Below, piece by piece: positions 1-49,004 of a DNA stretch of 62,000 nucleotides (the stretch's first letter is position 1; each line of letters opens with the position of its first letter). The notes under the pieces were generated by a model, which did not search any database, was not told where the DNA came from, and saw only the letters and a list, made by a program, of their open reading frames with translations. This DNA is from Chrysomallon squamiferum (lineage: Eukaryota; Mollusca; Gastropoda; Neomphalida; Peltospiridae). The position numbers and the translations under genes were made by a program. The stretch is from assembly GCA_012295275.1 (NCBI GenBank), contig CM022672.1, positions 21,613,128 through 21,675,127 on the forward strand. Reading direction: 5' to 3'.

Positions 1-100
1 TTTCGTGTTCAGTATACCTTAGACAATAAATTCGGAAACATTTATTTTATCTTAGGATAAACTCGTAATACACAGTGTGTAGAATGAAATATTTTCATAG

Positions 101-665
101 AGGTGTATGCTTTTGATAACTAGATTTTTATACAAGTGTATTTTTGGTTAGCTAGATTTTCAGAGAAGTATATTTTGGTTAGCTACATTTTCACAGAAGT
201 CTATGCTTTGATAGCTAGATTTTCATACAAGTGTATATTTTGATAAATTTTCATACAAATGTATGTTTTGATAGACAGATTTTCATACAAGTATATGTTT
301 TGATAGATTTTCATACACGTGTATGCTTTGGTAGACAGATTTTCATACAAGTGTATGTTTTGATAGACAGATTTTCATACAAGTGTATGCTTTGAGAGAT
401 TTTCATACAAGTGTATGTTTTGATAGACATATTTTCAAACAAGTGTATGCTTTGATAGATTTTCATACACGTGTATGCTTTGATAGACAGATTTTCATAC
501 AAGTGTATGCTTTGAGAGATTTTCATGCAAGTGTATGCTTTGATAGATTTTCATACACGTGTATGCTTTGGTAGACAGATTTTCATACAAGTGTATGTTT
601 TGATAGATTTTCATACACGTGTATGCTTTGATAGATTTTCATGCAAGTGTATGTTTTGATAGCCA
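101..665. repeat. Minisatellite with E-box palindromes
   Basis: A tandem array of related 28- and 32-base units built on GATAGATTTTCATACAAGTG, with and without an inserted GACA. Many units centre on a near-palindrome. In four (near 310, 466, 552 and 612) it is the perfect 14-base palindrome CATACACGTGTATG, which contains the E-box CACGTG. Units at the left end (about 101-250) are more diverged. Short open frames across the array, on both strands, are by-products of the repeat. Confidence 0.85.
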
Positions 666-942
666 ATTCTTCATATCTCTATATTAGGAACTTGAACAAA
701 TACAGGACGCACGCAGTTTCTTTAGTCAGTAATGACCTGTCTCTCTCGTTAATAGAAATTACTTGCTGCTCGGCAAAATTCTATTATACGTTTTGCCTAA
801 TTAGCCACGGCGTAAAAATGGTTTTGGAAGAAATAAAACTTCTGGCGATTTCGTTTTGAAACTGATTCAGTGTGAACATTATACTGATATATTGCTGATT
901 CAAATTACGTTTAATAAGAATTTGAAGATTATAATCGGTAGT

Positions 943-952
943 GTTATATATA

Positions 953-992
<40 letters not shown>

Positions 993-1003
993 GATAGATA
1001 GAC

Positions 1004-1050
<47 letters not shown>

Positions 1051-1170
1051 TAGATATAGATATATATATATATATAGATAAATAGATATGTGTGTAGATA
1101 GATAGTTTAGTATATGTGTATGTATGTATGTGTGTGTGCCTGTATATATATATATATATATATACTACTT
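943..1170. repeat. Compound microsatellite (TG, TA, GATA/GACA)
   Basis: Runs of TG, TA and GATA/GACA tetramers follow each other without a unique spacer, then TG/TA resumes to about 1170. A further TG run lies near 1177-1200. Confidence 0.9.
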
Positions 1171-1370
1171 TCAGTGTGTGTGTGTGTGTATGTGTGTGTG
1201 AAAAGTATTACTTTGGTCTTATCAATAGAGATTACAGCACAGGGAATAGGTGCTGGCGGGTAGACAGTCATAGTAAGATATATGTATTGTGAGTGTGTGC
1301 ATGTGTGTGTGACAAAAGCGACACTACTATAGAAACAAGAAATTAAATAAATATATATAATATAATAACA

Positions 1371-1481
<111 letters not shown>

Positions 1482-1656
1482 AAATAAGGATAAAGATATT
1501 GTAAATGGAACGCCATTTACGTAGGTAAAAGATTAGGTGGTGCTAATCAATACATTTGACCCAAGGGTAGCGGCAGTCGACTTTCATCTGATTTCATCAT
1601 TACATGGATCTTGAGGAGGGAAATATAGTTTAATGTCAGCGCACTGGAGACAGAGG

Positions 1657-1689
<33 letters not shown>

Positions 1690-3081
1690 ATGTATTATTA
1701 CATGTATATATCTGTGTATGTATTCGTATGTAGGTATGTGTGTATCTCTATGTATGTATGTATGCATGTGTGTGTGCTGTTTATGTTTATATCCATGTAT
1801 GTATGTTTGAGTGTGTATGCATGGTGGTGAGAACATGCGTGAGTGCCTGAGTGCGTGCGTGTATATATCCAGGTTACTAAATATGTATTTGTATATACAA
1901 ATATACATGTTTATGTATGTGCCATATTTCATGCATATAATGATAGCACGAAAAAGGAAATCCGCTATATGAATTCCGCCTCTATTTATATCGATTATCT
2001 TCAACGGATCTTTTATCATCGAGTTGTCATCGACGAATCGCTATCCCAGAGACAGGAAGAAACCTGATTCTGATAAAGCTACAGCAGTTCTGTAGGCCAT
2101 GCTTGTCTTTTTGTTTGTTTGTTTTGATGTAATTGTAGCTTAGTTTTGTCTTTGTTTGTCTTCTCAGCGTGAAACTTTAAATTCATTGCAGTGATTTCAT
2201 CATCAGAGATTTATTTGTTTATTAGTTTATTTATTTTCTAACTTGAGATCGTAGTATTGCTGGAAACGAAGGAAGAGAAAGAAATTAGAAGAAAGAAAGA
2301 TTGAAAAGAAAATAGTTAAAAGAAAAGATAACTAATTTATGCGAAACCGAAAGTTAAAGTTTAGATTAAGTAATACTAACGATACTTACGGTTTTTTTCT
2401 TTGATTTTTTTTTTTTAATCGTAATGAAGATGTCTTCTGTTTTAAATAAAACATCAGCTGAAAGTCTTTGTTAAGGAAAAAAGAAGACAAACGGTAATAA
2501 CATATTATAAAAACCTTTAATTTCGAAACTTTGTACATCGTTTTTCTTTCATCTTATAAATGTCTTCTTACTGTATGATGTAATCTTTACCGTTTTGCTG
2601 TTTTTGGCCATGAAAGAGTTCTACAGAAGTACTTTTAATGTAATGACGTTTTTACATTTACTTTTCTTTTGACCTTTTTTAAAAAATTCAGCTGGAACCT
2701 ATTACAGTACTAATTGCATAAACAGGACGAAAATTGATAGTTTTACTTTCTTCTAAAGGTTCACATTTAGCGAAATGATCCAGTAATTAAATTATCTTAC
2801 GTAAGAAAAGTAGGCCTTACGCTCATACGCCAGTAAACGGTTTTATTTTGGAGGTAAACCAAGAAAAGAAAGCACAGACCGATAACTTTATTATTAATCG
2901 TCTTACTCCTCAGGGCACTAATTACATGCATTAATTCTAAGATGACTGTCTAACAGCAGGAAGAATAATAACAGTATAATAGTCAGTGATTCAAACGTAA
3001 AAATAATAAATGTGCCATATTCATACAAATTAATATTGACCGTTTATACTTATATACAAATGTCTATGCACTCTCATTTAC

Positions 3082-3084
<3 letters not shown>

Positions 3085-3145
<61 letters not shown>
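3085..3145. repeat. (CA)n microsatellite
   Basis: About 30 uninterrupted CA dinucleotides. Confidence 0.97.
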
Positions 3146-3149
<4 letters not shown>

Positions 3150-3700
3150 CCTCACTTAACAACTGCATGGACTTACGACCAGCTTTCTGACCAGTCGTTA
3201 TTGTGCTAGGCTGCACGAAAACTTTGATCGTGGAAAAACGGCAGCTCGATGTCTTAAGCGTCAAGCACGTAATTTCGCGTCACCATTTCCAGCCTCCGTC
3301 TCGTACCCGCAGTCAGTCAGTATTCACCACACCAGCGTTTTCAATCCTCAACACTAAATATTTCATCTATAGATTTGTACATTATTGTAAAACCAATAGA
3401 ATAAGACGTTATAATTTTGTCCGACTGTATTTTGATGTTCTGTGGTCAAGTTGGAGTTTGTTTTAGATCTTTTCTTTGTTCAGAATAAATAAAAACAAAT
3501 AGCTGCATTTACAATATCCAAATCAGAGTAATGTACATTAGAGCTGATTTCTTCTAATCTCTTTATTATAGTGTACGGTGCATTACCGTTTAAACATTTA
3601 AAAACATACTAAATATATTATAAATAGCGCACAGGCGACATTAAAATAATATCTAAAGATAACTGACACAAACCCAACTCCGTCATAAGTCAGGAGTTCC

Positions 3701-3830
3701 TACATATACATACATACATACATACATACATACATACATACATACATACATACATACATACATACATACATACATACATACATACATTCATACATACATA
3801 CATAGATACATACATACATACATACATATA
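3701..3830. repeat. (CATA)n microsatellite
   Basis: About 30 copies of the CATA tetramer with a few substitutions (CATT, GATA), followed at 3947-3976 by a pure TA run. Confidence 0.95.
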
Positions 3831-3945
3831 TGTCCTCCTGCACCAGTTCCGAATATTGTCTACGTGCAGAATCTAATCAGACGTATGTACGATAGAGAAT
3901 ATTAAAAATCCTAAAATAAATACATAGATTATTACACACACACCT

Positions 3946-3979
<34 letters not shown>

Positions 3980-4305
3980 GGTTGTTTGCCTTAGACACAG
4001 AACAGTACATACCACTAACTTTCGTACACATACAAGTTTAAATAAGCAGACAAATTATTAGCATCCTCGGTCACTTAGTTCATATTTAAGACAAAATTAA
4101 AAACTTTTTTGCTGAAAGACGTCGTAAATAATAAGTCACTGACCTCAGATATCCAGCATTATTGCTTGGGTGATTTAGTGACCTTAAGCATGAAACAGTT
4201 TTCACCAGAGTGATGGATAACACGTGCTTCTCCGTGACTTGATTTTGTCAGAGCAGGTTTAGAAAGTTACCATATCATAATGTTTATTATTCTTAGTGTA
4301 ATAAC

Positions 4306-4307
4306 AA

Positions 4308-4349
<42 letters not shown>

Positions 4350-4640
4350 CACTACTACTACTACTAATAATAATAATTAATAATAATATTATTATTATTA
4401 TTATCATCATTATCATTATAGTTGTTGTTGTCGTTATTATGATTATTATTATCATTATCATTGGCATTATCATTATTATTGTCACTACTATCACTACCAC
4501 ATGACTACTGATACCACTACAACATCAGCAACAACATCTGCAACTACTACTACCACTATTATCCTACTACCAGTACCACTCTGTTAGCTACCACTACTGC
4601 TACTACCAACATCACCACCATTAGAAATACTACTATAACT
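4306..4640. repeat. Trinucleotide-rich block (CTA, ATT, ATC, CAA)
   Basis: A pure CTA run gives way to ATT, GTT and ATC triplets and then to irregular CTA/CCA/CAA triplets. Poly-Leu, Ile and Ser frames over this block are artefacts of the repeat. Confidence 0.9.
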
Positions 4641-5854
4641 ACTACTACTAGGACTGCACTGCTTCATAACTCAGCTCGTAATGGAAAAACACACGACGCT
4701 CAACACAACAGACTCGGCTTTACCGTAAATGGAACCAGCGGCCTACGACGCCCCGGGCAAGTCGCTCGGAACATTCCACTAAATTACTTTTGACTCAGAA
4801 ATGAAAACCATCAACATCAAGAATGTCATAATCCGCAATATTACCGTTGATGTAAAAATATCTGTTACAAGCCTAATTTTGTCACCTGTCGCGGTTCTCA
4901 CCAAATTAGCATAGAGCAATGGTAAGAAGAACAAGTACTGCACGGTGTTTCTTTTAACTTTTATGATTGGGATTAAAACCCCGGCCGACATGTAGTCTGA
5001 AGACAAGCAGAAGTGTATTTAAAACAACGAAATCCGGTTCGGTTGGTAAGAATTTAAAGTATGAAAATTTATTTCTGATGTCAGAAACAACAAAATTCAG
5101 ATATGACCTCTTTTTTTTTTCTTTTTTTTTTTTTGTAAATGGTTCTATTCTAAAAGCCTAAATCACGCCAGTCAATTAAGAAGGCGTCTTAAAACATGCC
5201 TGCCTGTTTTAAAAGGTTAAGCACGTGTGTCAGTGACGAGCAGTTTCTCCACCCAGTTCGCTTTTCCAGTCATGATGTCGCCATTTGAATGAAATACTGA
5301 GATGACGGCATTTTGGATATTCCTTGTGAAAATTATCAGCAACTGAAAATGACTTTGCCATCTTCATAGATGATTTTAAAATATACCCAGAAATTTATTA
5401 TGCATTTTAATTGCTTGAAATAAGTATGTGTGCGATACATATAAACACACCTATATGCCTAAGCACATTATATATAGGTAATCAATCTACCTACTTACCT
5501 GCAAACAATCATACATACACCCATACAGACGTACGTAAGCACACACACACACACACACACACACAGATATACAGACACATATAAAAACATACATATGTAT
5601 ACCCACATATGTACATATTTACATATATAAAGTTGAACATTATATACACATACGTCAGACATTCGACATTATCAACACGTTAGTCATATCATAATCGCAT
5701 AATAATTTCTCTGAAGCCGATATTTCTTTTTCGTTTTTATTTTTTCCTCTTGTACTTTGTTCTTTAACGATTACTTATCTAAACTGAACTATATCATGTC
5801 AGTTGTACAGAACATATCTCATTAATACAGACTGAATCAATAGTTTTTTTTATT

Positions 5855-5887
<33 letters not shown>

Positions 5888-6386
5888 GACAGGTATTTAT
5901 TTGCCTTTCTGTCTCACTTAAACATTACTCTTAGCTTTTCTTTCTTTCTTTTTTTTACTATTTTCGATCGCTAATCGCTGCATCTGCTCCAAAACCATCC
6001 ACTAAAACACTTCAAACAACAACAGAATAGAAGAAAAAAGAGAAGCGAAAACGAAATCCCACTGTTTGATTGGGCAGATAATATCCAATTAAAGAATTCT
6101 CTTCGCACACCGACAAACTGCCTGCAGCCTTCTCTCCGTGCTAAAATTCAGTTTATCTTGCACTGTGTAGAAATGATGTTGTTGCTGTATCAGTTGTCAT
6201 CATAAAATAAAGTTAAATTATGACGTGGAACCTTCTGCAGTTGTTACAAATGACGCAAATTTGAGTTGGTCGTTCTTTTCGATCGAAAGCTTGTTAGACA
6301 GCCGTAATGCAGAAATAACGAACATGTTATTTTGATAGAAAAAAGAGACAACCGCTGCTTTTCAGTGGTTTATAATTCCTAAAAAA

Positions 6387-6496
<110 letters not shown>

Positions 6497-6829
6497 AGAT
6501 AAACGAAAAGATAACAACGAAATACTGACAGGACAATGCAAATATAAAACAGCGCACATAAAATCATAAATAATTCTTCTTTTCCATTTACTCAGTGACA
6601 ACTTACGTAATTCGTTTTCTATGCAAAATCGACCGTCTAATTATGAAACTATAGAATTTCTTGACATTTCATTCTCAGTTATTAATTCATTCTTCGTATT
6701 TAAATTTGTAGTTAAATAAAAATATGTCTTTCTTCTGTTTAAACATTGCTCAATGCTGTAACGTCTTGCTTATATGCGAAAAGTCGAAGCACAACAAAAT
6801 AAATATTTTTATTACTTTCCATAAAGTTA

Positions 6830-7300
6830 TCATTGCTAGAACTGATGTCACATCTGAAATAAAACAGCACGCAAAGAGATATCAGCTTTATACAATAAAC
6901 TCTATTGTACACGGAGCTCTGATGGGTTACAAACGACATCACACTTTGCTATTATCACTGATGGGACTGGTGCTGTGTTTGAATTAAATCAGTACGTCGA
7001 AGAATATCCAGTTTAAGCAATAAGTTCTTTGAATGCGATAAGTTGCTAGACAGCAGAGACAACGTCGATGACGTTCATGATGCAGTCCAGTTAAAACAGT
7101 ACTTGAAAGGTGTCTATGATTTTAACACACAACTACTCATGAAAAGATGTCCTTCATCCTGTTACTGTTCATACAATCACTGTTTTACTGTTGTTAAGCT
7201 GCTATGGTAGAACAGGATGGGGCTTCTCACTCAGTGATTGTTGGTGCTGTATTAGAGATTTCACACCTGTCGACAGATGGTGAATAACATACACAGTGTT
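6830..7300. repeat. Degenerate tandem repeat, period near 115 bases
   Basis: Three diverged units can be lined up by eye, starting near 6845, 6958 and 7078. Each begins GATG and carries a motif like AATTAAAACAGTACG (AAATAAAACAGCACG, GAATTAAATCAGTACG, AGTTAAAACAGTACT), followed by a TATC-rich stretch and a variant of TTTATACAATAA. Copies are too diverged for exact borders. No protein is evident. Confidence 0.4.
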
Positions 7301-10300
7301 TTTTCATTAAGCATCGTATACAAAAGTTATTTTCAGTGAACAGTTTTAATGACATCATAAGAAGTCTATGCTAGAACATAATTTTTTTTTTATTTATTCA
7401 TTTTTCATTCATAAAATACGTACATTCAGAAATATATTTATGCATACATATAAAAACGCATAAATACATATGTACACACATTTATACGTACGTACATCTA
7501 AACATATACAAACACATGTATGTATATCCACTACGTTCATATTTACACACACAGAGACACTCTCACACATACATACATAAAGAGATACCTGCATACATGT
7601 GTGTCTAAAAAGGGATTGTGTGTGTTTGTGTGTGTTGTTTGTATAACCCTATGAACTTTTGGACATTTACGCAGAAACCAGGTGTAAAGTACTTAATCGT
7701 CTTCCACTTGCACCAACAGTTAGACATTTATTATCGAAATCACGGTTTGAACGTTTTTTTTATCTCGCACAAAAAAATCCTTGACCTTATAGGTTTGCAC
7801 CTATTTATCAAATGATTAAAGTGTAACTCGTTTGAAGAGAACAGTCTTGAGTCTGCAGTGAAGCGTTAAACTCGAGTCCGAACCGGACATCAAGATCCTC
7901 TTCAGAGTCTGTTGACTGTTAATTTTTTATTTTTTTCATTAATTAAAAAGAATCTCGAAAGACGCGGTGACAGTTCGAGCGAAAGTAAAAAGGTAATGAA
8001 AGATTAGCGCTGTGTGTTTATTAGAAACAAAATCCTTAAAATAGTTCTTTGTCGGTCTCGTACTGTGCCACCGTGTCCGGAGTACTCCACGAGGTTAAAC
8101 TCGTGCTATCGATTGGCCTCTGATTTGAATGAAGTGTGTAACAGTGCATTGTTTGAAAGTGATTAATCGTGGTAAGTCGCGGATGTAATTCAGACGTTGT
8201 AAAGGTGCACGGAAGACTTGGAGTGGACAGCAGGGACACTGCAGACTGAGTACACTGCAAGTAAACGAGCTTTTTTTTTCATCATGAAGAGATTACAATT
8301 TTTCCTCATCATTTTCTTTCCATCACTGTGACCGATTCAGTTAGTTCCCTGTCCGTTTGAATATCTGTGTGGATTTTGTTCTGTCTATCTGAAGATTCAT
8401 CCATCGTTCTTACTATCAGTGTATATTCACTGGAGCCGTTCAGCGAACACTGATTCATGGATACATCCTTCCATTTGTCAGTCTTTCTCTGTCATTCTCT
8501 CTTCCAGTCATTCGTTCATCCGTATAACCCATTTTGCGATCTGTATTAATTTATGCAGTGTCATCTCCTGATCTGGTTTGGATTTTATTTATCGTAAGTC
8601 CAAAATAAGCCAAATTAATCAAATAAGGTGTATCGTTGAATCTTTAACTATTAACTCCAAACATTGTATTTTGTTTATTTTTATTTTTATTTTATTTTAT
8701 TTTAGTTATTTTATTTTATTTCAGTTATTTATTTTTTAACTTGAAGGTCGGGACGTCCTTTATATACTTTAAATATATCTGCCGCAACCGTTTAACCTAA
8801 ATTGCCGTTTTCAAATCCGACCTTGATGAAATGACGTCATGGTAACGGAACATTCTGAAGGACACCTTATCTTAATCACTTTAATTCAAACGAGGCTCTT
8901 TAAGGAAATGTAAAATAAATAATTCTGTGTTGTTCTGATTTCTCTTTGTCGATGCTGACCGTAACGTCTGTTTATGAACAGTTCACTTTTAGAGTTTCAC
9001 TGTCAAATCTGCCGTTTCCTGGAGCAAAGTTTTGTTTTCAAAGACTGAATAAAACTGGTCATGAAAAGTTGAAGAAAAGACTGTAAAAAATTTGTTCAAG
9101 TTTAGATGTCTTGAATGCAAAACAAAAAAAAAAAAAAAAAAATATTTCTTAATAAATTACGTCTGCTTCAACTTTACAATTTGTTTATTTCTGGCTAACA
9201 GTTTTTATTAATGAAAGAAAAGTAAGACATTACTTTAAAAAAACATGAGTTTTTCATGACACAGTTAGGCTGACATTTAACTTTACATTTATAAAGGTAA
9301 AAAAAAAAAAAAAAATTAAAAATTATAAAACCACCGATAGACTGAATAAATATTTAATAAAATTATTAGTATCAACAATCCATCATAGATGTTTGTATAT
9401 TTGTAAAAGGGAACGTTAGAAGAAATTTAGAAAAGGAAAATAAACCCAAATAAAAAAAAAAAAAAAAAAATAAAAATAATAATAATAATTACAACAACAA
9501 TAATAATAATGTCTATTACCATATTATTAATTTTGATGTACAGTTTGTTTTTATCTCAGTTTTCATTATCTTATTAATCCCTCCCTTTTGTGTTTCCGCT
9601 AATTAGACGGGAGATCAACAAACACTCGTCTGTCTTTTGTATCGAATCTGATAAGCAAAAAAATAGGATTAGTTGGAATCTGTCTTCTTCTGGTATCTTC
9701 GACTGACCGCTCGGTGTGGTCTGCTATCCAGTGTGACGTGAGGGCCGCCTCCAGAACCATCTTATCGATCAGCACGAAGTACTCCGTCCTATTAAACGAC
9801 ATCACTGAAATATTAGCAAGCCGTCTGAAAGCGCTGTGATGTAGTGAGTTCTGTTTTCAAGTCGGAGTGTTGGTATCGTCTTAATACTTGGTTTCTTTTA
9901 TTTTTTTGCAAATCTTTAAACTGAAAGTGTATAATACGGCGGTGTTCTTTTGAATTTCTGTTTGTGTTTTTGAATATTAATCGACAGTGGAAATTAGATA
10001 GGTGGTATAGCGATATCTTGTAAGTTGTTTTATTTTTTTTATTTTTTTTTTTTCTTCTGAAAGTTTGTGATGCTGTTTCATAACTTTTACATTTCGTGTT
10101 TTAAGTTGTGTGACAGCAGTATTTTTAAAGTTGTTTGTGTATGTTTCTATTTATGAGTTTTGAGGCTGTTTGGTATTTCGTATTTTAGACGTTAATGGAC
10201 GAACGTAAGTTATGTGACAGCAGTCTCTTTTAGTTTGTTTACATCAATGTCTGTTAGTTACTGAAAATGTATGAGGCTGTTTGATATTTCTTATTTTGAA

Positions 10301-10648
10301 TGTTAACTGACGAATGTAAATCATATGGTAGTGGTATCGTTTAATCTTTGATATGGCTGAAATGTCGAGTGATTATTACATGATTATATAGAAACGGATG
10401 TGACTTAATCGTGGGTGTGGTTACGTAGGAAGACAGACAGATCGATGGATCAAAAAATTATGCTGTTTAATATTTGTATTTGTTTATATAAAAATGTTAC
10501 TAGGTGTCATATAAATAACATTTCTATTGCGAGAGGAAACTGATCAGTATATATATATTTTTTAAATTTATATATATATCATCTTCATTGGAAAGTGCAT
10601 ACCTTTACAACTGGTACAGTTCTGATGAAACTGAGAATAACAGAAACA

Positions 10649-10651
<3 letters not shown>

Positions 10652-10742
<91 letters not shown>

Positions 10743-10750
10743 TTTTGTCG

Positions 10751-10811
<61 letters not shown>

Positions 10812-10834
10812 GATTATTATTATTACTTTATGGA
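10652..10834. repeat. Compound (GA)n-(GTT)n-(ATT)n microsatellite
   Basis: Three pure blocks abut: GA to 10738, GTT about 10748-10781, ATT about 10782-10834. It is the last long GA tract before the receptor gene. Confidence 0.95.
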
Positions 10835-12714
10835 GAGGCAGAAGTAATTTACATTCTTAACAAATATTTTAAAGTGCTTTTAACAAAATCAAACCTGTAG
10901 GCTTTTTTCAGAATATTTTTAAGATGAACTTTTTTTTTTTTTTTTTAAAACTAACAGTACACAGTAAACTATAGACTATTTTTTTTTTTAATAGGGGATC
11001 GAAAAGAAACGTCGCTGGAATCACTGTCGTTCTGGAAAGCGGATTACATCTTTGAATTACGGCCTGGAAGTATTTGTAATGAAGTACTGCATAAAGAACG
11101 GATTTATTAAATAACACATCCCGAATTAAATTAACTCATCGGGAATTATTATTTCTTTTTTTTTTTTCTTCTGTGATGTGTTGGAGGTTTAATCTCTTGC
11201 TAAACATGTTATTACTGAATAATTATTACGACAGTGACAAATACCATCAGACATTCATTAGCAAATAAAGTTCTTTCCGGCGTAAATTAACACCACTGAC
11301 AAAACGTGAAAACAGCCTGTAAGAACTGTATACGATTATAAATATCTCTATTAAAAAAAAAAAAAAAAATTTTTATATATTACATATATTCTCATTATAA
11401 ATTGAATATTCCATAGCAATTAACATTATTATTGTACATTTTTAAAGGCTTCAGTAATTTATAACTGGAAATGAAGTCAGTATGACGATATCTTAATATT
11501 CTAGACTTCAGATGTTATTGCTAACAAAGCGACAAAAAAAAAAAGGCTGAAAAGGTTGTTTCGTACAAATGTAGTTTCTGAAGTTTACAAAACAACGCAC
11601 CAAGCGTGGATACGTAACAAAAGGATGGATTAAAACACTGCTGACACAATGCGTGCTACTCTCACACAAAGAGCATGTGTAATTACTATTTAATTACGTG
11701 TGCTTTGGCAGTCGCAAACAAAATATCGGCTTGAACTGTCTCAGACAAAGAAGTTTATATTAATTTAATAGAAGTCGTTCGTCTTTTGTCACAAAACATT
11801 GGCTACTAATCTATCATTGATACAGAACTAACAAAAAATAGTTTCGCTACAACAGATGTCAACTGGATCATACACAAACAAACAAAAATCCAAACAAAAC
11901 ACGTAGAAATATTTAAATTTTCTTTAAATAAAAGATATCGTCTTTGAAATCTCCGAAAACTATTTTAGCGGAATCTACATAAAGGGAAGGCGTGACTTTC
12001 CGACTTCAGTGGATTCTAGGTTCATTTAACGGGAAGGAAAGCGTTTTAGAATTTTAAATAAAACACTAATTTCATTTCCGCAAACTGGAAAACGAGGAAA
12101 TCTGGAAGGAATTTATTGTGTATTTACTGGGAAACTTACAACAAGATTTGATGTTTTCTAATAGGTGGATGAATTCTTCAAGCCAAATTAAAGAATAACA
12201 ATCAAATTAAGAGAACTTTGCTACGAAAAACGCGTTTTTTTCGGTTCTTTGTTGATAGTACGATTGTATTCATGACACCACCCATTTCGACTTGCTATTT
12301 TAATTGTGCTTTCTCACAGTTCGATTTATATCAGAAACCGACGTCTAATCTTTGGACAAATACGTGTTCTAATTCTGTTTAAAACTACGCTAGTTTTCTG
12401 CTTAAAATATCAATGATTTCATGCACTTATTTTTTGTTTTATTCATAATTTACTGTAATTAAGTGGACAAATATATACTGTAATTATATTTATAACTTCC
12501 GTGTTGTTCTAAAATTTGGCTCTACAAAAAAGAAGAAGCCTAACAGAGAAAATCTTCTTTTGTTGTTTTTTTGAGTTATCTGTGTTCATATACAGATCGC
12601 GTGTTCACCGTTCTGTTTTCTACGGCCATGTTTTCGATTTTATCTGACTTGTTTATTTAAAGGCGAGAATCGAGCCAGACAAACATAAAACAGAATACGC
12701 GACAATCGGATAAT

Positions 12715-47248
<34,534 letters not shown>

Positions 47249-47256
47249 AACATGTC

Positions 47257-47317
<61 letters not shown>
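47257..47317. repeat. (ATT)n microsatellite in receptor 3' UTR
   Basis: About 20 ATT triplets starting nine bases after the stop codon, so the mature mRNA probably contains them. Confidence 0.94.
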
Positions 47318-47320
<3 letters not shown>

Positions 47321-47634
47321 TTTTCTTATAAATTAATTTCTTTTCGTTTTGTTGTTGATAAATTATGTTCGCCCGCTTATTTAAAAAGTAACCGTAGGCG
47401 AACGATGATGAAAATGGATAATGCTACTCAGAATTTCCATGCTCCTTTTCGCTGTCTATGATAAGGACGGCAGGCCTTCATACTGACTGATAACATGTTC
47501 ATGTTTGCTTAACTTCAAAAAACAATGATAAACTTACTTACAAGCAAAGGAACAAACAGTTGTATGTTACTAATACTGTGTGAATTTAGAATCAAAGACA
47601 ACTCATTTTTAATTCTGTTGTAAATAATAATAAT

Positions 47635-47951
47635 AATAAAAACACCACTATGTTACAAATTATTTTCTTTGATCTTCTCAATGAACTACAACATGTGTGC
47701 TCTGGTTGCTATATTATCAACCCTTTTGAGGCTTCACCTGTAATTTCAAGGCGGATGAAGATCAGTTTCCAAAATCTCCATTGTGTTGGAAAAAAAAAAA
47801 AAAAAAAAAAAAACAGATTTCCAATTCCTAATACCCAGTTATAATTCTAACACATACGCAGCACACTGTGATTAAAAGTACAATTTTTCTGTGTGATAAT
47901 GTAGCCAAGAAATTGCTGACATTTTGATATACCTTGTTTTTGAAAAATAAA
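47635..47951 (+). promoter_or_regulatory. Candidate poly-A signals of receptor gene
   Basis: AATAAA occurs at 47635-47640 (inside an AAT repeat) and at 47946-47951. The second is in less repetitive sequence. Either could end the transcript; which is used cannot be read from sequence. Confidence 0.3.
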
Positions 47952-48334
47952 GACATTTTGCATCTTACGTAAAAGTATTAATTTTATTGCTCTAACAGAA
48001 CTAACTGGAGCGTTGTAGGAACTATCATTTGATTGTTTGATAGATGGAATTAAGAGGTGAAATAAACGTGACAAGATTAAAACAAAAATGGATGAAATTA
48101 AGTGATGCAGAAATAGAAATATTATCAACAACAGCATAATAAAAACAACAGCAACAACAATAATAATAATAACAATAATTATTATTAGTAGTAGTAGTAG
48201 TAATATAATAATTAATAATAATAAAAATAGCTAATAATACGGCTCTAATCGATTTACATTGATAAGTATTACTATTCTATTTTTATTATTAATTTTATCA
48301 TTATCATCATTATTTATTTTTATTTTTATTATTT

Positions 48335-48339
48335 TTTGA

Positions 48340-48385
<46 letters not shown>

Positions 48386-48395
48386 TTCTTTCTTG
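48335..48395. repeat. (ATT)n microsatellite
   Basis: Pure ATT run after a more irregular A/T block. Confidence 0.92.
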
Positions 48396-48502
48396 TGGTA
48401 AATAAATAAATACAAGACAAATCATTATTTGTTCATAATCATTTTGTCAACATATTCAGTGATGAAGTCCCACTTCCCAAAATATTTTGTTCAATATAAG
48501 AA

Positions 48503-48507
<5 letters not shown>

Positions 48508-48580
<73 letters not shown>
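48508..48580. repeat. (CT)n microsatellite
   Basis: 36 CT dinucleotides, intergenic. Confidence 0.97.
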
Positions 48581-48584
<4 letters not shown>

Positions 48585-48641
48585 CTCTGACATTATAAAA
48601 CAAAATAAACAACTGACATTATAAAACAAAATAATAATAAC

Positions 48642-48675
<34 letters not shown>

Positions 48676-48931
48676 TAGGTGGGGTTTTACATCGATATCA
48701 TCATGAGTTTGCTGAAAAACAGTTAATTAGTTATCTATTTTATCCCGAAAAAACAACAACAAAAAAACGAACAATATAAAAAGATACATTAATATCAAAA
48801 CGAACAAAAAGATCAGCTTAATCAAAAGCAATAAAAATGCATACATACAGACACAATCTCTCTGTCTCTCACACACTTTAATATTCATTTAAAAAATTTA
48901 ATTATATATATATATATACACACAGGCGCGC

Positions 48932-48934
<3 letters not shown>

Positions 48935-49001
<67 letters not shown>
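48935..49001. repeat. (GA)n microsatellite
   Basis: 33 GA dinucleotides, the last long GA/CT tract in the window. Confidence 0.97.

Positions 49002-49004
<3 letters not shown>

Noticed and set aside
101-665. Possible CRISPR array because of regularly spaced repeats
   Set aside because: Units are contiguous without unique spacers, and the genome is eukaryotic; it is a minisatellite.
4267-4504. Long Ile/Leu/Ser frames on both strands, and similar poly-Leu/Ser, Arg/Glu, Tyr/Val frames over other microsatellites
   Set aside because: They are translations of tri- or dinucleotide repeats, appear on both strands and have no family resemblance.
8036-8260. - strand frame of 74 residues
   Set aside because: Composition is ordinary but there is no domain, signal peptide or splice context to support it.
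9599-9805. - strand frame of 68 residues in a GC-richer patch
   Set aside because: No recognisable family or flanking exon; could be chance.
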